NCBI GenBank assembly: GCA_904501765.1
Contig: CAJGCM010000001.1
Location: 1-64,000 of the forward strand
Reading direction: 5' to 3'
Origin: an uncultured Clostridia bacterium
GTDB taxonomy: Bacteria; Bacillota; Clostridia; Oscillospirales; CAG-272
Length of the DNA: 64,000 nt
A model generated the notes under the pieces. It worked only from the letters and a program-made list of their open reading frames with translations. It was not told where the DNA came from and made no database searches. The position numbers were made by a program, and so were the translations under genes. Positions 43,181-54,700 of the stretch are shown one piece after another; the first letter of the stretch is position 1, and each line of letters begins with the position of its first letter.

Positions 43181-44805
43181 TACTCAGTCACCTCCTCTGC
43201 TTCAACCCAAATGATACCCATATTGCCGTTTTCCCTTTCTCTCCATACGAATTGGCCGAAGTAAAGCTCATCTTCGACTACTGCTTTCTTTATACGGAGA
43301 GCCTGGTTTGTTATGTATGCGGGGGCGTCATCCCCGTCCATGAACAGAATGCGAGTGTTGGTGATGATCAACTTAAAGTTGCTGTCTTTCTCGCCAAGCT
43401 CTATACACGGCTCCTCGGTACCTTGCTCGTTTTTATAAGTTCCTATTTTGACGTATTCACCGATATTACCCAGGTCTGCAAGCGATCTATTTGTACCGTT
43501 GAGTGCGTACATGATGCTCTTGGCAGAAATGGCGAGACTATATGTGCCGTCTTCATTCTTAACGTATCTAATATAGTTCTCGTTGTCTCCGATATTAACC
43601 TGACCATCTGTATCGAAGTAAATGCCTCTGGTGGAGTTGTTCTCACTGTCTTTTACTTCCGAATAGATAGAATTATCGGTAATGCGAAATCCACCAATAG
43701 TAGCGCCGAATGCTACCAAATCCTTGACGTCTATTTGCTCTGCGACAATAGATTTAGCCGTAATAACACTACCATTGAGGCTGTTATACTCGGTCTGAGT
43801 CATTTTAACGTCAGTCGTAACAGCGTCTACTGTGTAATACAGGTCATCAATAATCGTATAGTACTTTTGTACTCCGCTATCGTCATAGTAGTATACTTCG
43901 GTTCCCGTTGTTGTAGTTACATCTCGCATGAGGGTACCGTCTACAGCTTCGATAGTTGTTTCGGTTTTCTCGTATTTAACCTCAAACGAGTCTTTTGTTA
44001 CACCTTGCGTGTTGAGCTTGTAATAGAGACCGTCGTCTCCCTTGACCACAAGCTTGTCTGCAACGATAGTGCCGCCTTCAATAAGGTCACCGATTATGGT
44101 AACACCTACGAGTTGGCCTGTTACAGTACTGTCACCAACAACAAGGTCTTTGATGAGGCCAGTATCGGAGAACAGTCTTTTGATAGCAGCCTCGTCGATA
44201 TTAGCGAAACTAATGTTGGCGTATTTGGCCGCTAGATTAGTAATCGAACCGTCTTCTGCAGTAAGGTCCTTTATGACAGCGTTCTTGATAGTAGCATTAT
44301 CAGTTTCAAGATTGCCGATCTTAGCGTTAGCAGCCTCTAAATCTTCGACGCTAGCTTTGTTGGCTTCCAGATCACCTACCTTGGCATTAGTAGCCTCAAG
44401 CTCCTCGACGGCAGCTTTCTTAGCTATTAGTTCGCCAATCTCAGCGGTTGCAGCATCCAACTTCTTGATAGTGGCATAATCAGCAACAACGGTGTTAAAC
44501 TCACCTCTAACCGCTTGCTTAACCTCTTCGTCTTTCTTATCCACGGTTTCAAGTCGGGCTGAGGGTGACGTTGTGTTGCCGGTAGCGGTGGCGACATGAT
44601 CTTTGATCGTTACTGTAACACGGTCGCCAGGTTGCATTTCGGTGGTGGTTGCTACAGGAGTAAGTAGCTCGGAACCATCCATTTTGACGTAAGTGGTACC
44701 GTCATGCACAACGACAGTACCAGTTATGGTGGAAGCTTTGGATTTTTTGTCTTTATCGTTAGTGATCTTCACAAACTGCGAAATCAGATCAGTCGTTAAA
44801 GCCAT
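43180..44805 (-). CDS. minor tail protein with coiled-coil repeats
   Basis: The protein has 541 residues. An OB-like N-terminal domain (STITGTVVVHDGTTYVKMDGSELLTPV...GDRVTVTIKDHVATATGNTTSPSA) is followed by heptad-like repeats of the type ATNAKVGDLEANKASVEDLEAANAKIGNLE, forming a trimeric shaft, then a fibre domain with AKSIVAEQIDVKDLVAFGATIGGFRITDNSIYS. Such proteins connect baseplate hub to fibre. Order fits: hub protein upstream, fibre downstream. Confidence 0.8.
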   Translation of the reverse strand: MALTTDLISQFVKITNDKDKKSKASTITGTVVVHDGTTYVKMDGSELLTPVATTTEMQPGDRVTVTIKDHVATATGNTTSPSARLETVDKKDEEVKQAVRGEFNTVVADYATIKKLDAATAEIGELIAKKAAVEELEATNAKVGDLEANKASVEDLEAANAKIGNLETDNATIKNAVIKDLTAEDGSITNLAAKYANISFANIDEAAIKRLFSDTGLIKDLVVGDSTVTGQLVGVTIIGDLIEGGTIVADKLVVKGDDGLYYKLNTQGVTKDSFEVKYEKTETTIEAVDGTLMRDVTTTTGTEVYYYDDSGVQKYYTIIDDLYYTVDAVTTDVKMTQTEYNSLNGSVITAKSIVAEQIDVKDLVAFGATIGGFRITDNSIYSEVKDSENNSTRGIYFDTDGQVNIGDNENYIRYVKNEDGTYSLAISAKSIMYALNGTNRSLADLGNIGEYVKIGTYKNEQGTEEPCIELGEKDSNFKLIITNTRILFMDGDDAPAYITNQALRIKKAVVEDELYFGQFVWRERENGNMGIIWVEAEEVTE

Positions 44806-44811
44806 ACCGCA

Positions 44812-45882
44812 TCACCTCCATAATTTATTAACGAATACTGCGGTCTCCGAGACTTTACATTCCGGAGTGCAGTCTATTGTCTGACTTATAACTTTTGCTT
44901 TTACCCCATCGATGTCTGAGCGTTTGTAGTTGAGTCGCACGCCGTCTCGTAATCTCACAGGACAGTACCCATGTGAATAACTGAGCGTATATGTCAGCGT
45001 AGACATGCTCTTAAGTAGCTTCTCGGCATACTCTTGGACTTGAGGTGCCAGTTGCTTATCGTCAGGATTACCTGAGATGCTAGGGTTGGGGTCTCTGTGT
45101 GTAATCTCTCTACCACGCCCGATAGTTGATACGGGGCTGTTAGGGTCATCGTTTACGACTCTAGCGGAGTGGGCTCCAGCACCACCAGAATACGTAACTT
45201 CCACGACGTTGGGGACTTTGTACAAATCATGGTCTACAGTAATATCCGGATACAGGATAGAACTGTTATCATCGCTGTATGTCCACACAGGCTGCAGAGC
45301 ATCGATGTCCTGCTTGGGAGAGAATAGGATTCGCCCTTCTTCATCCAAATCAAACTCATACTCGGCCAAAGCTATCAGATCGATTAGAAACGATAGCCAG
45401 GTATCGTCGGTATTAGCAACGAAATCATGCGGGAGCACCTTGTCGCAAGTAGCTCTCACGACAGGGGCTCTAGCATGCTCTCGAACTAGCTCGTAAGCTT
45501 TGTCCATAATATTCTCGCCCTCCCTCAGAAAATATCCGAGAGGTGGGGGATTTTCTTTAAGCTCCAAAAGAGGAGTATAGGCGTCGACGGTAACATCACG
45601 AATGCGTCCATCGAACTTTGAAGACGGTGTTTGGAGTAAGAAAGTGCCCAACGGACGTTTCTCTCTTACTCCATTTTGAACCGTAATCATGTAGATTCGA
45701 ACGTAGGCTTCACCGACTGATTCAGTGATGGCGAAGGACGCAGATCCGAGTGTTTCTGCCGAAGCATCCCAACTAATGGAGCTGGACGTGACAGTATCAA
45801 GTCTCTCGACATCCTGCCAGGTTCCAGGGTCTACGGTGTAATATTCGTATGTTCTCTGCGCGGTTTTCGCCCAATCAGCCAC
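44812..45882 (-). CDS. tail hub / baseplate protein (XkdQ-like)
   Basis: The protein has 356 residues with a GTG start at 45882 after AGAAGGAGGCGCGTAACC. LDTVTSSSISWDASAETLGSASFAITE, RPLGTFLLQTPSSKFDGRIRDVTVDAYTPLLEL and YLREGENIMDKAYEL... are typical of hub proteins related to XkdQ/gp27-like proteins in Clostridial phages. It lies directly after the LysM/FN3 protein, as in Bacillus PBSX-type tails. Family assignment is by pattern, not domain search. Confidence 0.75.
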   Translation of the reverse strand: MADWAKTAQRTYEYYTVDPGTWQDVERLDTVTSSSISWDASAETLGSASFAITESVGEAYVRIYMITVQNGVREKRPLGTFLLQTPSSKFDGRIRDVTVDAYTPLLELKENPPPLGYFLREGENIMDKAYELVREHARAPVVRATCDKVLPHDFVANTDDTWLSFLIDLIALAEYEFDLDEEGRILFSPKQDIDALQPVWTYSDDNSSILYPDITVDHDLYKVPNVVEVTYSGGAGAHSARVVNDDPNSPVSTIGRGREITHRDPNPSISGNPDDKQLAPQVQEYAEKLLKSMSTLTYTLSYSHGYCPVRLRDGVRLNYKRSDIDGVKAKVISQTIDCTPECKVSETAVFVNKLWR

Positions 45883-45884
45883 GG

Positions 45885-48725
45885 TTACGCGCCTCCTTCT
45901 ACTCTAGTTATTGAAAGTGAGACCGGAATGGTCACTTCACAGTGATTCTGGCTAAACGATACTGTGACCTGAGCCCAGTATCCTGTACCAGAAGGTTCTC
46001 TTACATACACATCGCCGAGCCATCTCTGGAGGCGACGTAATGCGTAGATGGTCTCGACATCATTCTTGTCGATAACCATACTCCAGCTCGAAGACGAGCC
46101 GAGATGTGTTCCGTAATAACTCACGGGATGAGAGCGTCCGATATACTCAACCAACTTATAATCGGGTTTTGTGCTATCAGACACATCGATGTTATACGGG
46201 AGCTTAAGCATAGACCCAGACAGAGCCGGATCAACAGGGGCTACGTCTTCAAGAGCGTCGAAGTTGGTAGCCTGCTCGTCCCACTGTAATACGGCAGCTA
46301 TTCCGCCAACCGGATATGCGGGACAGTCGAAGTATTCGATATGACCCGTAGTCTTATCGGCGGCTACGATTCTGTATCTAGCATAATCAAGAGCCGGATG
46401 AGGGTCAGTCACCGTGGTTCTGCTAGCCGCATCGAGATTTGTAGCGATTTCTGTAAATCGGCCATCGAACTCACGTCTGTAAACAGAGAGCCAAACGTCT
46501 TCCACAAGGGTGCGCTTTTCGATCACTGCGAACAGTATTTCATTACCGCTATCGTCCACTCCAGAATACACGGGTTCACCAGTCTCAAGGGTCACCGCAC
46601 GTTTATTATTACCACTTCCAGTGGTCACAACGTCGCCGTAAGTATAACCGATCGGTTCGGCATCTTTCAGCGTGTAGTTTCCGGAAGTCAACTCCACAAT
46701 CCGATACTCAACATCAACGGTCTCGCAATAAGGCCGGATGGACGCGGTGAGGTTTTCCTTATCTACGCCGATCTCAGCATTAGGCTCACACGCAGCGACG
46801 GACCAGTCTACTGTGAAAGTAGTGTTAGCTTCCGCGGTCAATCCAGAGGACATAGACACAATGCAGTTGACGAGGTACTTCATGCCATTTTCGAGGGTAA
46901 CGTTGCTGGGAAGCAACTCTACAGCAACACTCCCTTCGACGTTGGGGTCGGCATAGCGAGAATATACCTCATCACCAGCATTAACCATTTTGAAGTTTCC
47001 GAACGGATCTGTAGTTTCATAACCCTCGTCAGCCGTAATAGAGATATGATAACTAGTAGGCCATTGTACACCATCGTTGACTGGCGATGCTGCGGCGTGA
47101 ATGAACACCGGGAAACTGTTCAGAACACCCTCGTTTAATTCGGGCATGCTCAAATCAAGTGTCGGAGTTGAATACACACTGATTGTTCTGGGAGTAGACC
47201 AGGGGCTATATACAGGATTGCCATCATCGTCGTTAAGTACGCCAGCGGTACACATACGCCACTCTATCGAAGCGCCATTGGTGAAATTTAACGTTTTAAG
47301 CGTACACTCATAAGTAGGCTCACTCTCGTAATCCTCTACCACTTTGGGAACATAATCGATGTAGTCGGTATGCACCTCAGTCTTACCAAGGGTTACGACA
47401 ACAGGTTCGTCTAGAGGTTTACCAGGAACACCTCTAAGCTCCAATTGAGCGGAGGTCTGTCTAGACTCATCTTTGGAGTTATGTATCCAGTATAGGACCG
47501 CATTTTTACCGTCTTTTTCAACCACTTTTGACGAAGACGACCAAGTGGTCGGAGCAGACGGCTTTATACCCACCACTACCGACTTAATGCCAGTCCAGTG
47601 AGATGCTATGCTTTCGTTCCAGGCTCGAATACGGAAGAAGTACTCTTTACCGGCGTCTACACTAATGAACTGGGACGTAGCGGGGTCCTTTTTAGTAGTA
47701 CCTTGTTCGCCAACCACGTCTACCTTCTGGACGTTATCGGACGTGTCGAAGTATCGCTTATCCTCGGTATACTGAATTTCGTACTTGGTAGCCGTGGTAA
47801 CCTTGCCCCATGCGATATATACCTCGCTCGGGGAGTTTGCTCTAAGAGTAGTTATTCCGCTAGGAGCTACAGGCTTCGTAGTTACGTTATCCGACCACTT
47901 AGACCACTCGCTGTAAACGTCTCGAGATTTAATATATACTCGAGCAGCACATTTGTACTTACTATCGTTTCCGCCAGAGTGTTCGTAAGAAGCAACCCCA
48001 CCCACCAACGCTACCTTAGCAGGAGTTATGGTTTGTTTTGGGTCATCATTCTTTTGAATCTTAAACTGAACATGAGTAATACCGTCAAGATTAACGTCAT
48101 CGTATCGAACAGTGGCTTTTACTTTTGCACCGTTCACCTCTACGGACGGTTCGGCAGGGGCCGCCGGAGCGGCACCCTTATCCCAATATTTGAACGCCGT
48201 CCAAGAAGCTGTCCAACGGGCAGTTTCTTTACCCTTTGAATCCTTCTTTTTCTTAGCGATAGGTATGACTCTGAAACGAACGCGAGTGGCGTCAGCGGGG
48301 ATACTATAAGTAGTCTGTCTAGAAACATGCCTGCTCAGATCATCGACGCTGTTGCTGCCAATAGTTTCTCCAATCCAGAGACCAGAGCCGTTAGCGTAAC
48401 CCCACTCGTATTTATAACTCTCGGTTTCGGTTTCCTTAGCCCAAGTCCACTCAACAATAAGCTCGTTGGGGTCTTTTGAGTTAACGCCGAAATAAGTAAT
48501 TACGCAAACGTTAGTGGGGGCTTTGGCGGAACTAGAAGAACCGCCGCTACCCCCGGAGGTGGTCGGGTTATACAGTTTTAATACCTGACCGACGTAGATG
48601 CGATTCGGGTTCGCGATATTATTCCAGTTAGCAAGCTGTTTGTACTTGCTAGCCGATCCTAAATATTTCTGGGCGATTTCCGATAGAGTATCGCCGCTTT
48701 TTACGGTATACGTATTATTCGCCAT
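45885..48725 (-). CDS. LysM and fibronectin-III tail protein
   Basis: The protein has 946 residues. A LysM domain occupies residues 5-52 (YTVKSGDTLSEIAQKYLG...NRIYVGQVLKLY). Several FN3-like domains follow (for example PSEVYIAWGKVTTATKYEIQY and KEYFFRIRAWNESIASHWTG), then a C-terminal distal-tail-like region ending WAQVTVSFSQNHCEVTIPVSLSITRVEGG. It would form the distal tail with peptidoglycan-binding ability. It begins 1 base after the tape-measure stop. Confidence 0.85.
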   Translation of the reverse strand: MANNTYTVKSGDTLSEIAQKYLGSASKYKQLANWNNIANPNRIYVGQVLKLYNPTTSGGSGGSSSSAKAPTNVCVITYFGVNSKDPNELIVEWTWAKETETESYKYEWGYANGSGLWIGETIGSNSVDDLSRHVSRQTTYSIPADATRVRFRVIPIAKKKKDSKGKETARWTASWTAFKYWDKGAAPAAPAEPSVEVNGAKVKATVRYDDVNLDGITHVQFKIQKNDDPKQTITPAKVALVGGVASYEHSGGNDSKYKCAARVYIKSRDVYSEWSKWSDNVTTKPVAPSGITTLRANSPSEVYIAWGKVTTATKYEIQYTEDKRYFDTSDNVQKVDVVGEQGTTKKDPATSQFISVDAGKEYFFRIRAWNESIASHWTGIKSVVVGIKPSAPTTWSSSSKVVEKDGKNAVLYWIHNSKDESRQTSAQLELRGVPGKPLDEPVVVTLGKTEVHTDYIDYVPKVVEDYESEPTYECTLKTLNFTNGASIEWRMCTAGVLNDDDGNPVYSPWSTPRTISVYSTPTLDLSMPELNEGVLNSFPVFIHAAASPVNDGVQWPTSYHISITADEGYETTDPFGNFKMVNAGDEVYSRYADPNVEGSVAVELLPSNVTLENGMKYLVNCIVSMSSGLTAEANTTFTVDWSVAACEPNAEIGVDKENLTASIRPYCETVDVEYRIVELTSGNYTLKDAEPIGYTYGDVVTTGSGNNKRAVTLETGEPVYSGVDDSGNEILFAVIEKRTLVEDVWLSVYRREFDGRFTEIATNLDAASRTTVTDPHPALDYARYRIVAADKTTGHIEYFDCPAYPVGGIAAVLQWDEQATNFDALEDVAPVDPALSGSMLKLPYNIDVSDSTKPDYKLVEYIGRSHPVSYYGTHLGSSSSWSMVIDKNDVETIYALRRLQRWLGDVYVREPSGTGYWAQVTVSFSQNHCEVTIPVSLSITRVEGGA

Positions 48726-48726
48726 C

Positions 48727-51700
48727 TTACGTCCTCCTTTCTATTCTAGCAGCCCGTACGAGAGTCTGAACTGCTGCACTAACGTTACTTCCGTCATCGT
48801 AGGTGATGCCGTTGATGTTGTAGGATGTGTTGCTCATATTACCGATCTCGCTACGAAGCTTGCTCAGCTCAGAAACAACATCATCATTTCCTCTATTTTG
48901 ACTGTAGCGACTCATCATACCACCGATGCGGCTAGCGTTAGCTACTACACCGATAGAGGATTCGGTATTGAGTAAGCTACCAATGGTACTTGCGCCAGCA
49001 CGTACATCACTAAGGTCCATGATAGGACGGATAGTCGGCTGAGCGTCGATGTCGGAAGTGACAATATCGGAAATCTTGGAAATGGATTTACTGACACTGT
49101 TGATAGCAGTAGACGCCATATCTCTGGAAGCACCCGTTACAGCACTCCCCATCATTCCGATACCAATCGCAAAGCCTTCGGGCACAGATGTACCAAGCTT
49201 ACGGAAGACCTTGGAAGGCGAGTTGACATCGAGCTCCTCTTTAGCAGCTTTTTCGGCAGCGTTTGCCATAGCTCGAGCTTTGGCTTCTGCATACCATGTT
49301 TGTTCAGTGATTCCGTCACCGAAACCGGTAGCCAGTTCTTTGCCCACGGTTTTCATAGCACTCTTTTTTTCCTTAGCGCCATCAGAGGCTTTACCGGCTA
49401 GAGCCTTGGCTGCAGATTGAAGATCTGTCTTAGCAGATTCGCTGGTAAAAGCACCAACGAACTTCTTAACAGCATCCTCGCCGACTTTCTTAAGGTTCTT
49501 GGCAAAGTCTTTCAGAACGCCGCTGTTAGCGTCACCGATTTTCCTAGTTGCATCTAACAGTTTATCGATGTTAGAAACAGCTGTGGATACGCTGTCTTTA
49601 CTAGGCATACCAGTGCAGAACTTCTTAAGATTCTCAGCAAAGTCGGGGAGTTTCTTACCGAAACCGGAAATGTTCTTCTTTGCGGCTTCGAGATCGACGT
49701 TTGCTAGACCGGTAAGTGCTCTTATCGCAGAAACACCTGCGTAAACGGTAGATACTTGGGCGTCAGAAAACGTTCCGAGCTTATCAACAAAACCCTTAAT
49801 ACCCTCACCAACACTCGGGAACTTTGTCGCGAAAGTACCCAGGTCGTTATCACCAACTATTGCGGCCAATAAACCGCCGGTGTTGGGAATCTCATTAGAC
49901 GCGCTCGCCAATTCTTTAATAGCGTTAGCCGCACATTCGACAGTTGCGGTCTGGGCCGCATCGAAAGTACCTATATTGGTTAAGAAACTTTTAATTCCAA
50001 TTCCGAGTAACGGGAACTGTAGTGCAAAGGTTGCTAGACCGTTGTCACCAACAATAGCAGCTAAGAGGCCGCCCATGTTAGGAATCTCAGAAGAGGCAGA
50101 TGCGAGAGACTCGACAGCGCTAGCTGCGCATTCAACTGTAGAGACCTGCTCCTCAGTGAAGGTACCCACATTATCGAGGAATCCACGGAGACCAGTGCCT
50201 AGTACGGGGAATTGTGACGAAAATGTAGCTAGATCATTTTCACCGACTATGGAAGCTAAGAGACCGCCCATATTAGGGATCTCAGATGCGGCTTCTGCTA
50301 AAGATTTGACAGCGCTCGCTGCACAGTTCACCGTTGTAACTTGCTCCTCACTGAAGGTACCGACGTTGTCGAGGAATCCTCTGAGGCCTCGTCCAAGGAA
50401 CGGGAACTGACCGGCGAATACGCCGAGGTCATTCTCACCGACCAGGGATGCAAGTAGACCGCCACTGTTTGGAATCTCTGCCGCAGCCGCAGACAACGTC
50501 TTAACGGCTTCAGCGGCGAACTTAACAGTAGTCATCTGTTCCTCAGTGAAAACACCGAGGCTGCTCGAGAACGATGCGAGACCTTGACCAAGTAGAGGTA
50601 ACTGTTCAGCAAAGCCGGCCAGAGAAGAACCACCCGTTAACCAGGAAGTCAACCCTTCAATAACATTAGCTGCGGTAAGTATCAGTACTGTCTCAGCTAA
50701 CATTTTGACGCCAGTCATCATGTCTTCGCTAATCATAGAAGCGCCCATAATAAACGGCATAGCGTTCATCATGAACATAGACAGCTGAGTGCCGAGATCA
50801 GCAAAGGAGGAACCGCCTTGGAGGAAAGACAGAACGCCGGTGATTAGATCAGCCGCTGTGAGGGCAATGATTGCTCCAGCAAGAATACCAACGCCAGCGA
50901 GTACCTTTCCGTCGACCATTTTGGCACCATCGATAAACGGTGTTGCATTAGTCATAAATTCGCTAAGCATGGTACCGAGATGCGGCAGAGTAGACGCTAC
51001 TTGGGTTATAATGCCGCCGACGAACGCACCGATCATTTCGCCGATTCCGCCAGCCAGTTTGATCAGGATGGGCAGACCAATGTTGAGGAAATTCTCAAGA
51101 TCGCCTGTTAAATCCTGTATACCACCTATGGCGACAGCTACCGAGCCGATAGCTAGCATCAACGGTAGCAACAAGCTCATACCGATAGTCAGCAACGGCA
51201 TCATGGCGAACACCGCGAGAACTTCGAGTAAACCAGCAGAGGAAACTGTAGTCGTGAACGCCGCGATCATTTGCGCAATTGCATCAGCAAGCTGTAAAAT
51301 CACGGGCATGCCGGTTTCTAGGAACCCTTGGAAACCTGGTAACGTATCCATCAATGCGCCGATGCCTGCAGCAACAGCTCCTATAGTCAGCATCAGCGGC
51401 AATAACAGGGCCATACCAACGACAAGCATCGGCATCATAGCAAACACTGCCAGAACCTTAAGTAAGCCGGCTTCAGATACACTAGTCGTAAATGCAGCGA
51501 TCATGTCTCCAACGCCTTGTGCGAGTTGGATTAGGACTGCAATACCAGTATCAACGAACTGTTGCATACCAGGAACAGTGCTCACCAGTGCGCCAAGACC
51601 AATGGTCATAGCCGCTAGCGCAGCAACAAGCACCGCCATAACTGCGATACCGTACAATGCCGGTACTGCGATCACTCCGATTAATGCTAGCGGGAGTAGG

Positions 51701-54700
51701 AGCAATGTAATACCACCGACAAATATTAATAGTGCTTTAATAATTCCGGTAGCATTCTCAAGTCCACTCATACTGGCTAGAATAAACGCTGCACCCGCGA
51801 GGGGGATGAGCAACAGCGTTAGTAGGCCGATACCCTTTAATATTCCAACACCGTTACTATTGATAAGCTTGCTCACAGCAGCTAGAATGGCTATCGTACC
51901 CGCCATAGCCCCCATCATTATACTTAACGCGATAGCGGCAGGGATAACCGCGTCGACATTTGTCAACTTGTTTGCCATAACGGTAATGATGGCGGCGAGC
52001 AAACCAACAACAACCACTAGTGTCGCCATGGGGGCTACGATTTTCTTGAAATTGACGCTCGCGATATATTTCGTAGCAAACATAAGTAAAGCCACCATGC
52101 CGATAACTGCCGACAACGCTGCGGATGCTACGGCGATCTTATCTGTCTTCAGGTAGGACATAGCGATAAGTAAGCCGCCCAGCAATGCGATTATTCCTGC
52201 TATGACGAGCAAGTTTGACATGCCAGCTTTACTGAACTTGGTCGACTTAGTAACCGCCATCAACCCAGCCATCATAGCCGACAGGATTCCGACAAAGAGC
52301 ACTCCTTTTACTAGCTGCTTAACGGGGACGAATCCCAGCGCAATGGCTACCGCGGCTAATATACCGATTGCTCCGGCCACGGCTAAAAGACACGAGCCGG
52401 CGTTTTCGACTTTTTTACGACCACCAAGAAGTTTCGTAGCGGCCATGAGTCCGACCATGATAGCGGACATAGCAGTGACGGCGGCGAGACCTCGTTTTAA
52501 CCCGTCTTCCGGAACTATACCTAATAAAGCGACTACCAGCCCCATTGTTCCGATCGCGACAGCAACGCCAAGTAAAGCGCCACCAATCTTCCCGACGTTA
52601 CTACCCGTTCCGATTAGCTTAGTCGCTGCCATAAGACCCACAATCATGAGCGATAGTGCGGCAACTACCTTAGTGCCACGATCGAGTTCGCCAGGGTCCA
52701 TACCACCAATCAGACGGACCGTCAGACCCATGATAGCGATTGCCACAGCCACGCCCATTAAAGCTTTGCCTATCTTATCGACATTGCTGCCGCTACCTAT
52801 CAGTCTAGTTGCGAACATAAGGCCGACAATGAGGGCGGAGAATGTGGTTATTGCATCAATACCTCGCTGGAGTTTGCTGGGTTTCATGCCTCCGATGAGT
52901 CTGACAGTCAGACCCATAATGGCTATCGCACCGGCAACACCTAGCATGGCGGTTCCTATTTTAGCAACATTCGAGCCGGTTCCGATGAGTTTAGTGGCGG
53001 CCATAAGACCGACAATAAGACCGGATAGCAGCACTACCGTCTCGATGCCACGTTGGAGCTTTTCGGGTTTCATACCACCCAATAACTTCACAACGATCGC
53101 CAAGATAGCGATACCAGCAGCCAACTTGAATATAGTAGCTCCAAAGCTGCCCGTGTTAAATTTGTTCAGCAATCCGAGGGTTACGGAAAGAGCGATTAGA
53201 CCTAATACGATGCCGCCGAGCAGCGTGAAACCCCTAAGAGCTTCTTCCTTGTTGAGACCACTAAGCATCTTAAGCGTCGCACCAATCAATAATATGGCTA
53301 CGCCAAGACCCAGAAGACCGGACATCAGACCGTCGGCTTTAAAACCGTTCTTAAAATCGAAAGAAGCGGATGACTTATTCACGAGATTCATCAGGATCAT
53401 TAGTCCAACTAGGACTAATCCAATAGCCGCTACAATACCGAGGGCTGCCAGGATCTTCTTAGGATCAAAGAACGTCAGCACAATGATGGCGGCAATCAGA
53501 AGCACCAGCGACTTGACAAAGATTTGGAAACCTTCCATTCTAGTCTTAAACGCTTCGGCTTTAAGATTCTTAGCAAAACCGTCTACTACTTTTTTGAAAT
53601 TCTTAGCGTTATCTTCAAGGATTTCAGTTGCAGCTCCGAACAGATCACCTAGACCCTCCATAGGGGCGGCAAACTTGTCGATAATGTCTAGCACTTTCTT
53701 AATTATCAGTACTATACCGGTACCCATGACTGCGGCAAAGACCTGGCCTAGATCAATACTCTTAATCCACTCTATGATAGGCTTAAAGAAATTCGAGAAC
53801 CCTTGCAGAATTCCGCCTTCTCCATTTTGAAGCGAACCGAGGATACCCCCGATTAAGCCGGATACAATAAATCCACCGATTGCGATGAATACGGTAGAGG
53901 GGGAATGGATTCCTAAGAGATCCTTAACCTTTTGCACAAGGTTCTTAACCATAGCAACCGCTGCTTCCCAAACAGAAGTTGCCTTATCCTGTAGACCCTG
54001 AGTAAGACCGTCTACGGAGTCTGAAGAGATCTCCTCGAAAGTTGCTCGACTCAAGAATCCCTTAATCTTATCGCGAACCATCTTACCTAGTTCGACAACA
54101 ACATCGACGGCGACTTGACATCCATTCCGTAGCTTATCTATAAACCCACCTAGGGGAGACTCGGAAAGTCCAGCAAAACCATTAGAGATATTCTCCGGCA
54201 AATTCTTAAAGAAATCTTTAACCGCCGTCCAGGCTTTCTTAAGACCATTCGCGATACCCATAGCAATATCTCTAGGGAGATTCTTAGATTCCTTAAGCTT
54301 ACCGATCCAATCTTTGAACGCAGAAAGAGCGTCTTTAATAGGCGGGACGATTTTCTCGAATATTTCGGTGAAATCGAGAGCGCCATCGATACCATCTCGA
54401 ATTTTAACGATGAGTTCACCAAGTCCACCAGCTATGTCTAGCACGCTTATACCGAGTACTTTGCACAGCTGGGTGATCATTTTGAAGACAAACTTCAAAG
54501 GCCCGGCCGTTAAAGTAATGACTATATCGAGGGCGGCAAACAGACCCTCAAACACACTCTTGATGTTTTCGCCATTTTTAGTCAGTTCGCCAGTCTCTTT
54601 ATCAACGATAGTTAGTGAGTCGGTAAACTCCTTGAGAGAGCGAATAACACCATACAGACGTATACCGAGAACTTCGGCAGAAGGAATGTTGAATATTTCG

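Noticed and set aside
50789..53830. Two long plus-strand ORFs inside the tape measure
   Set aside because: Ser/Ala/Thr/Ile-rich mirror frames of the hydrophobic tape-measure repeats.
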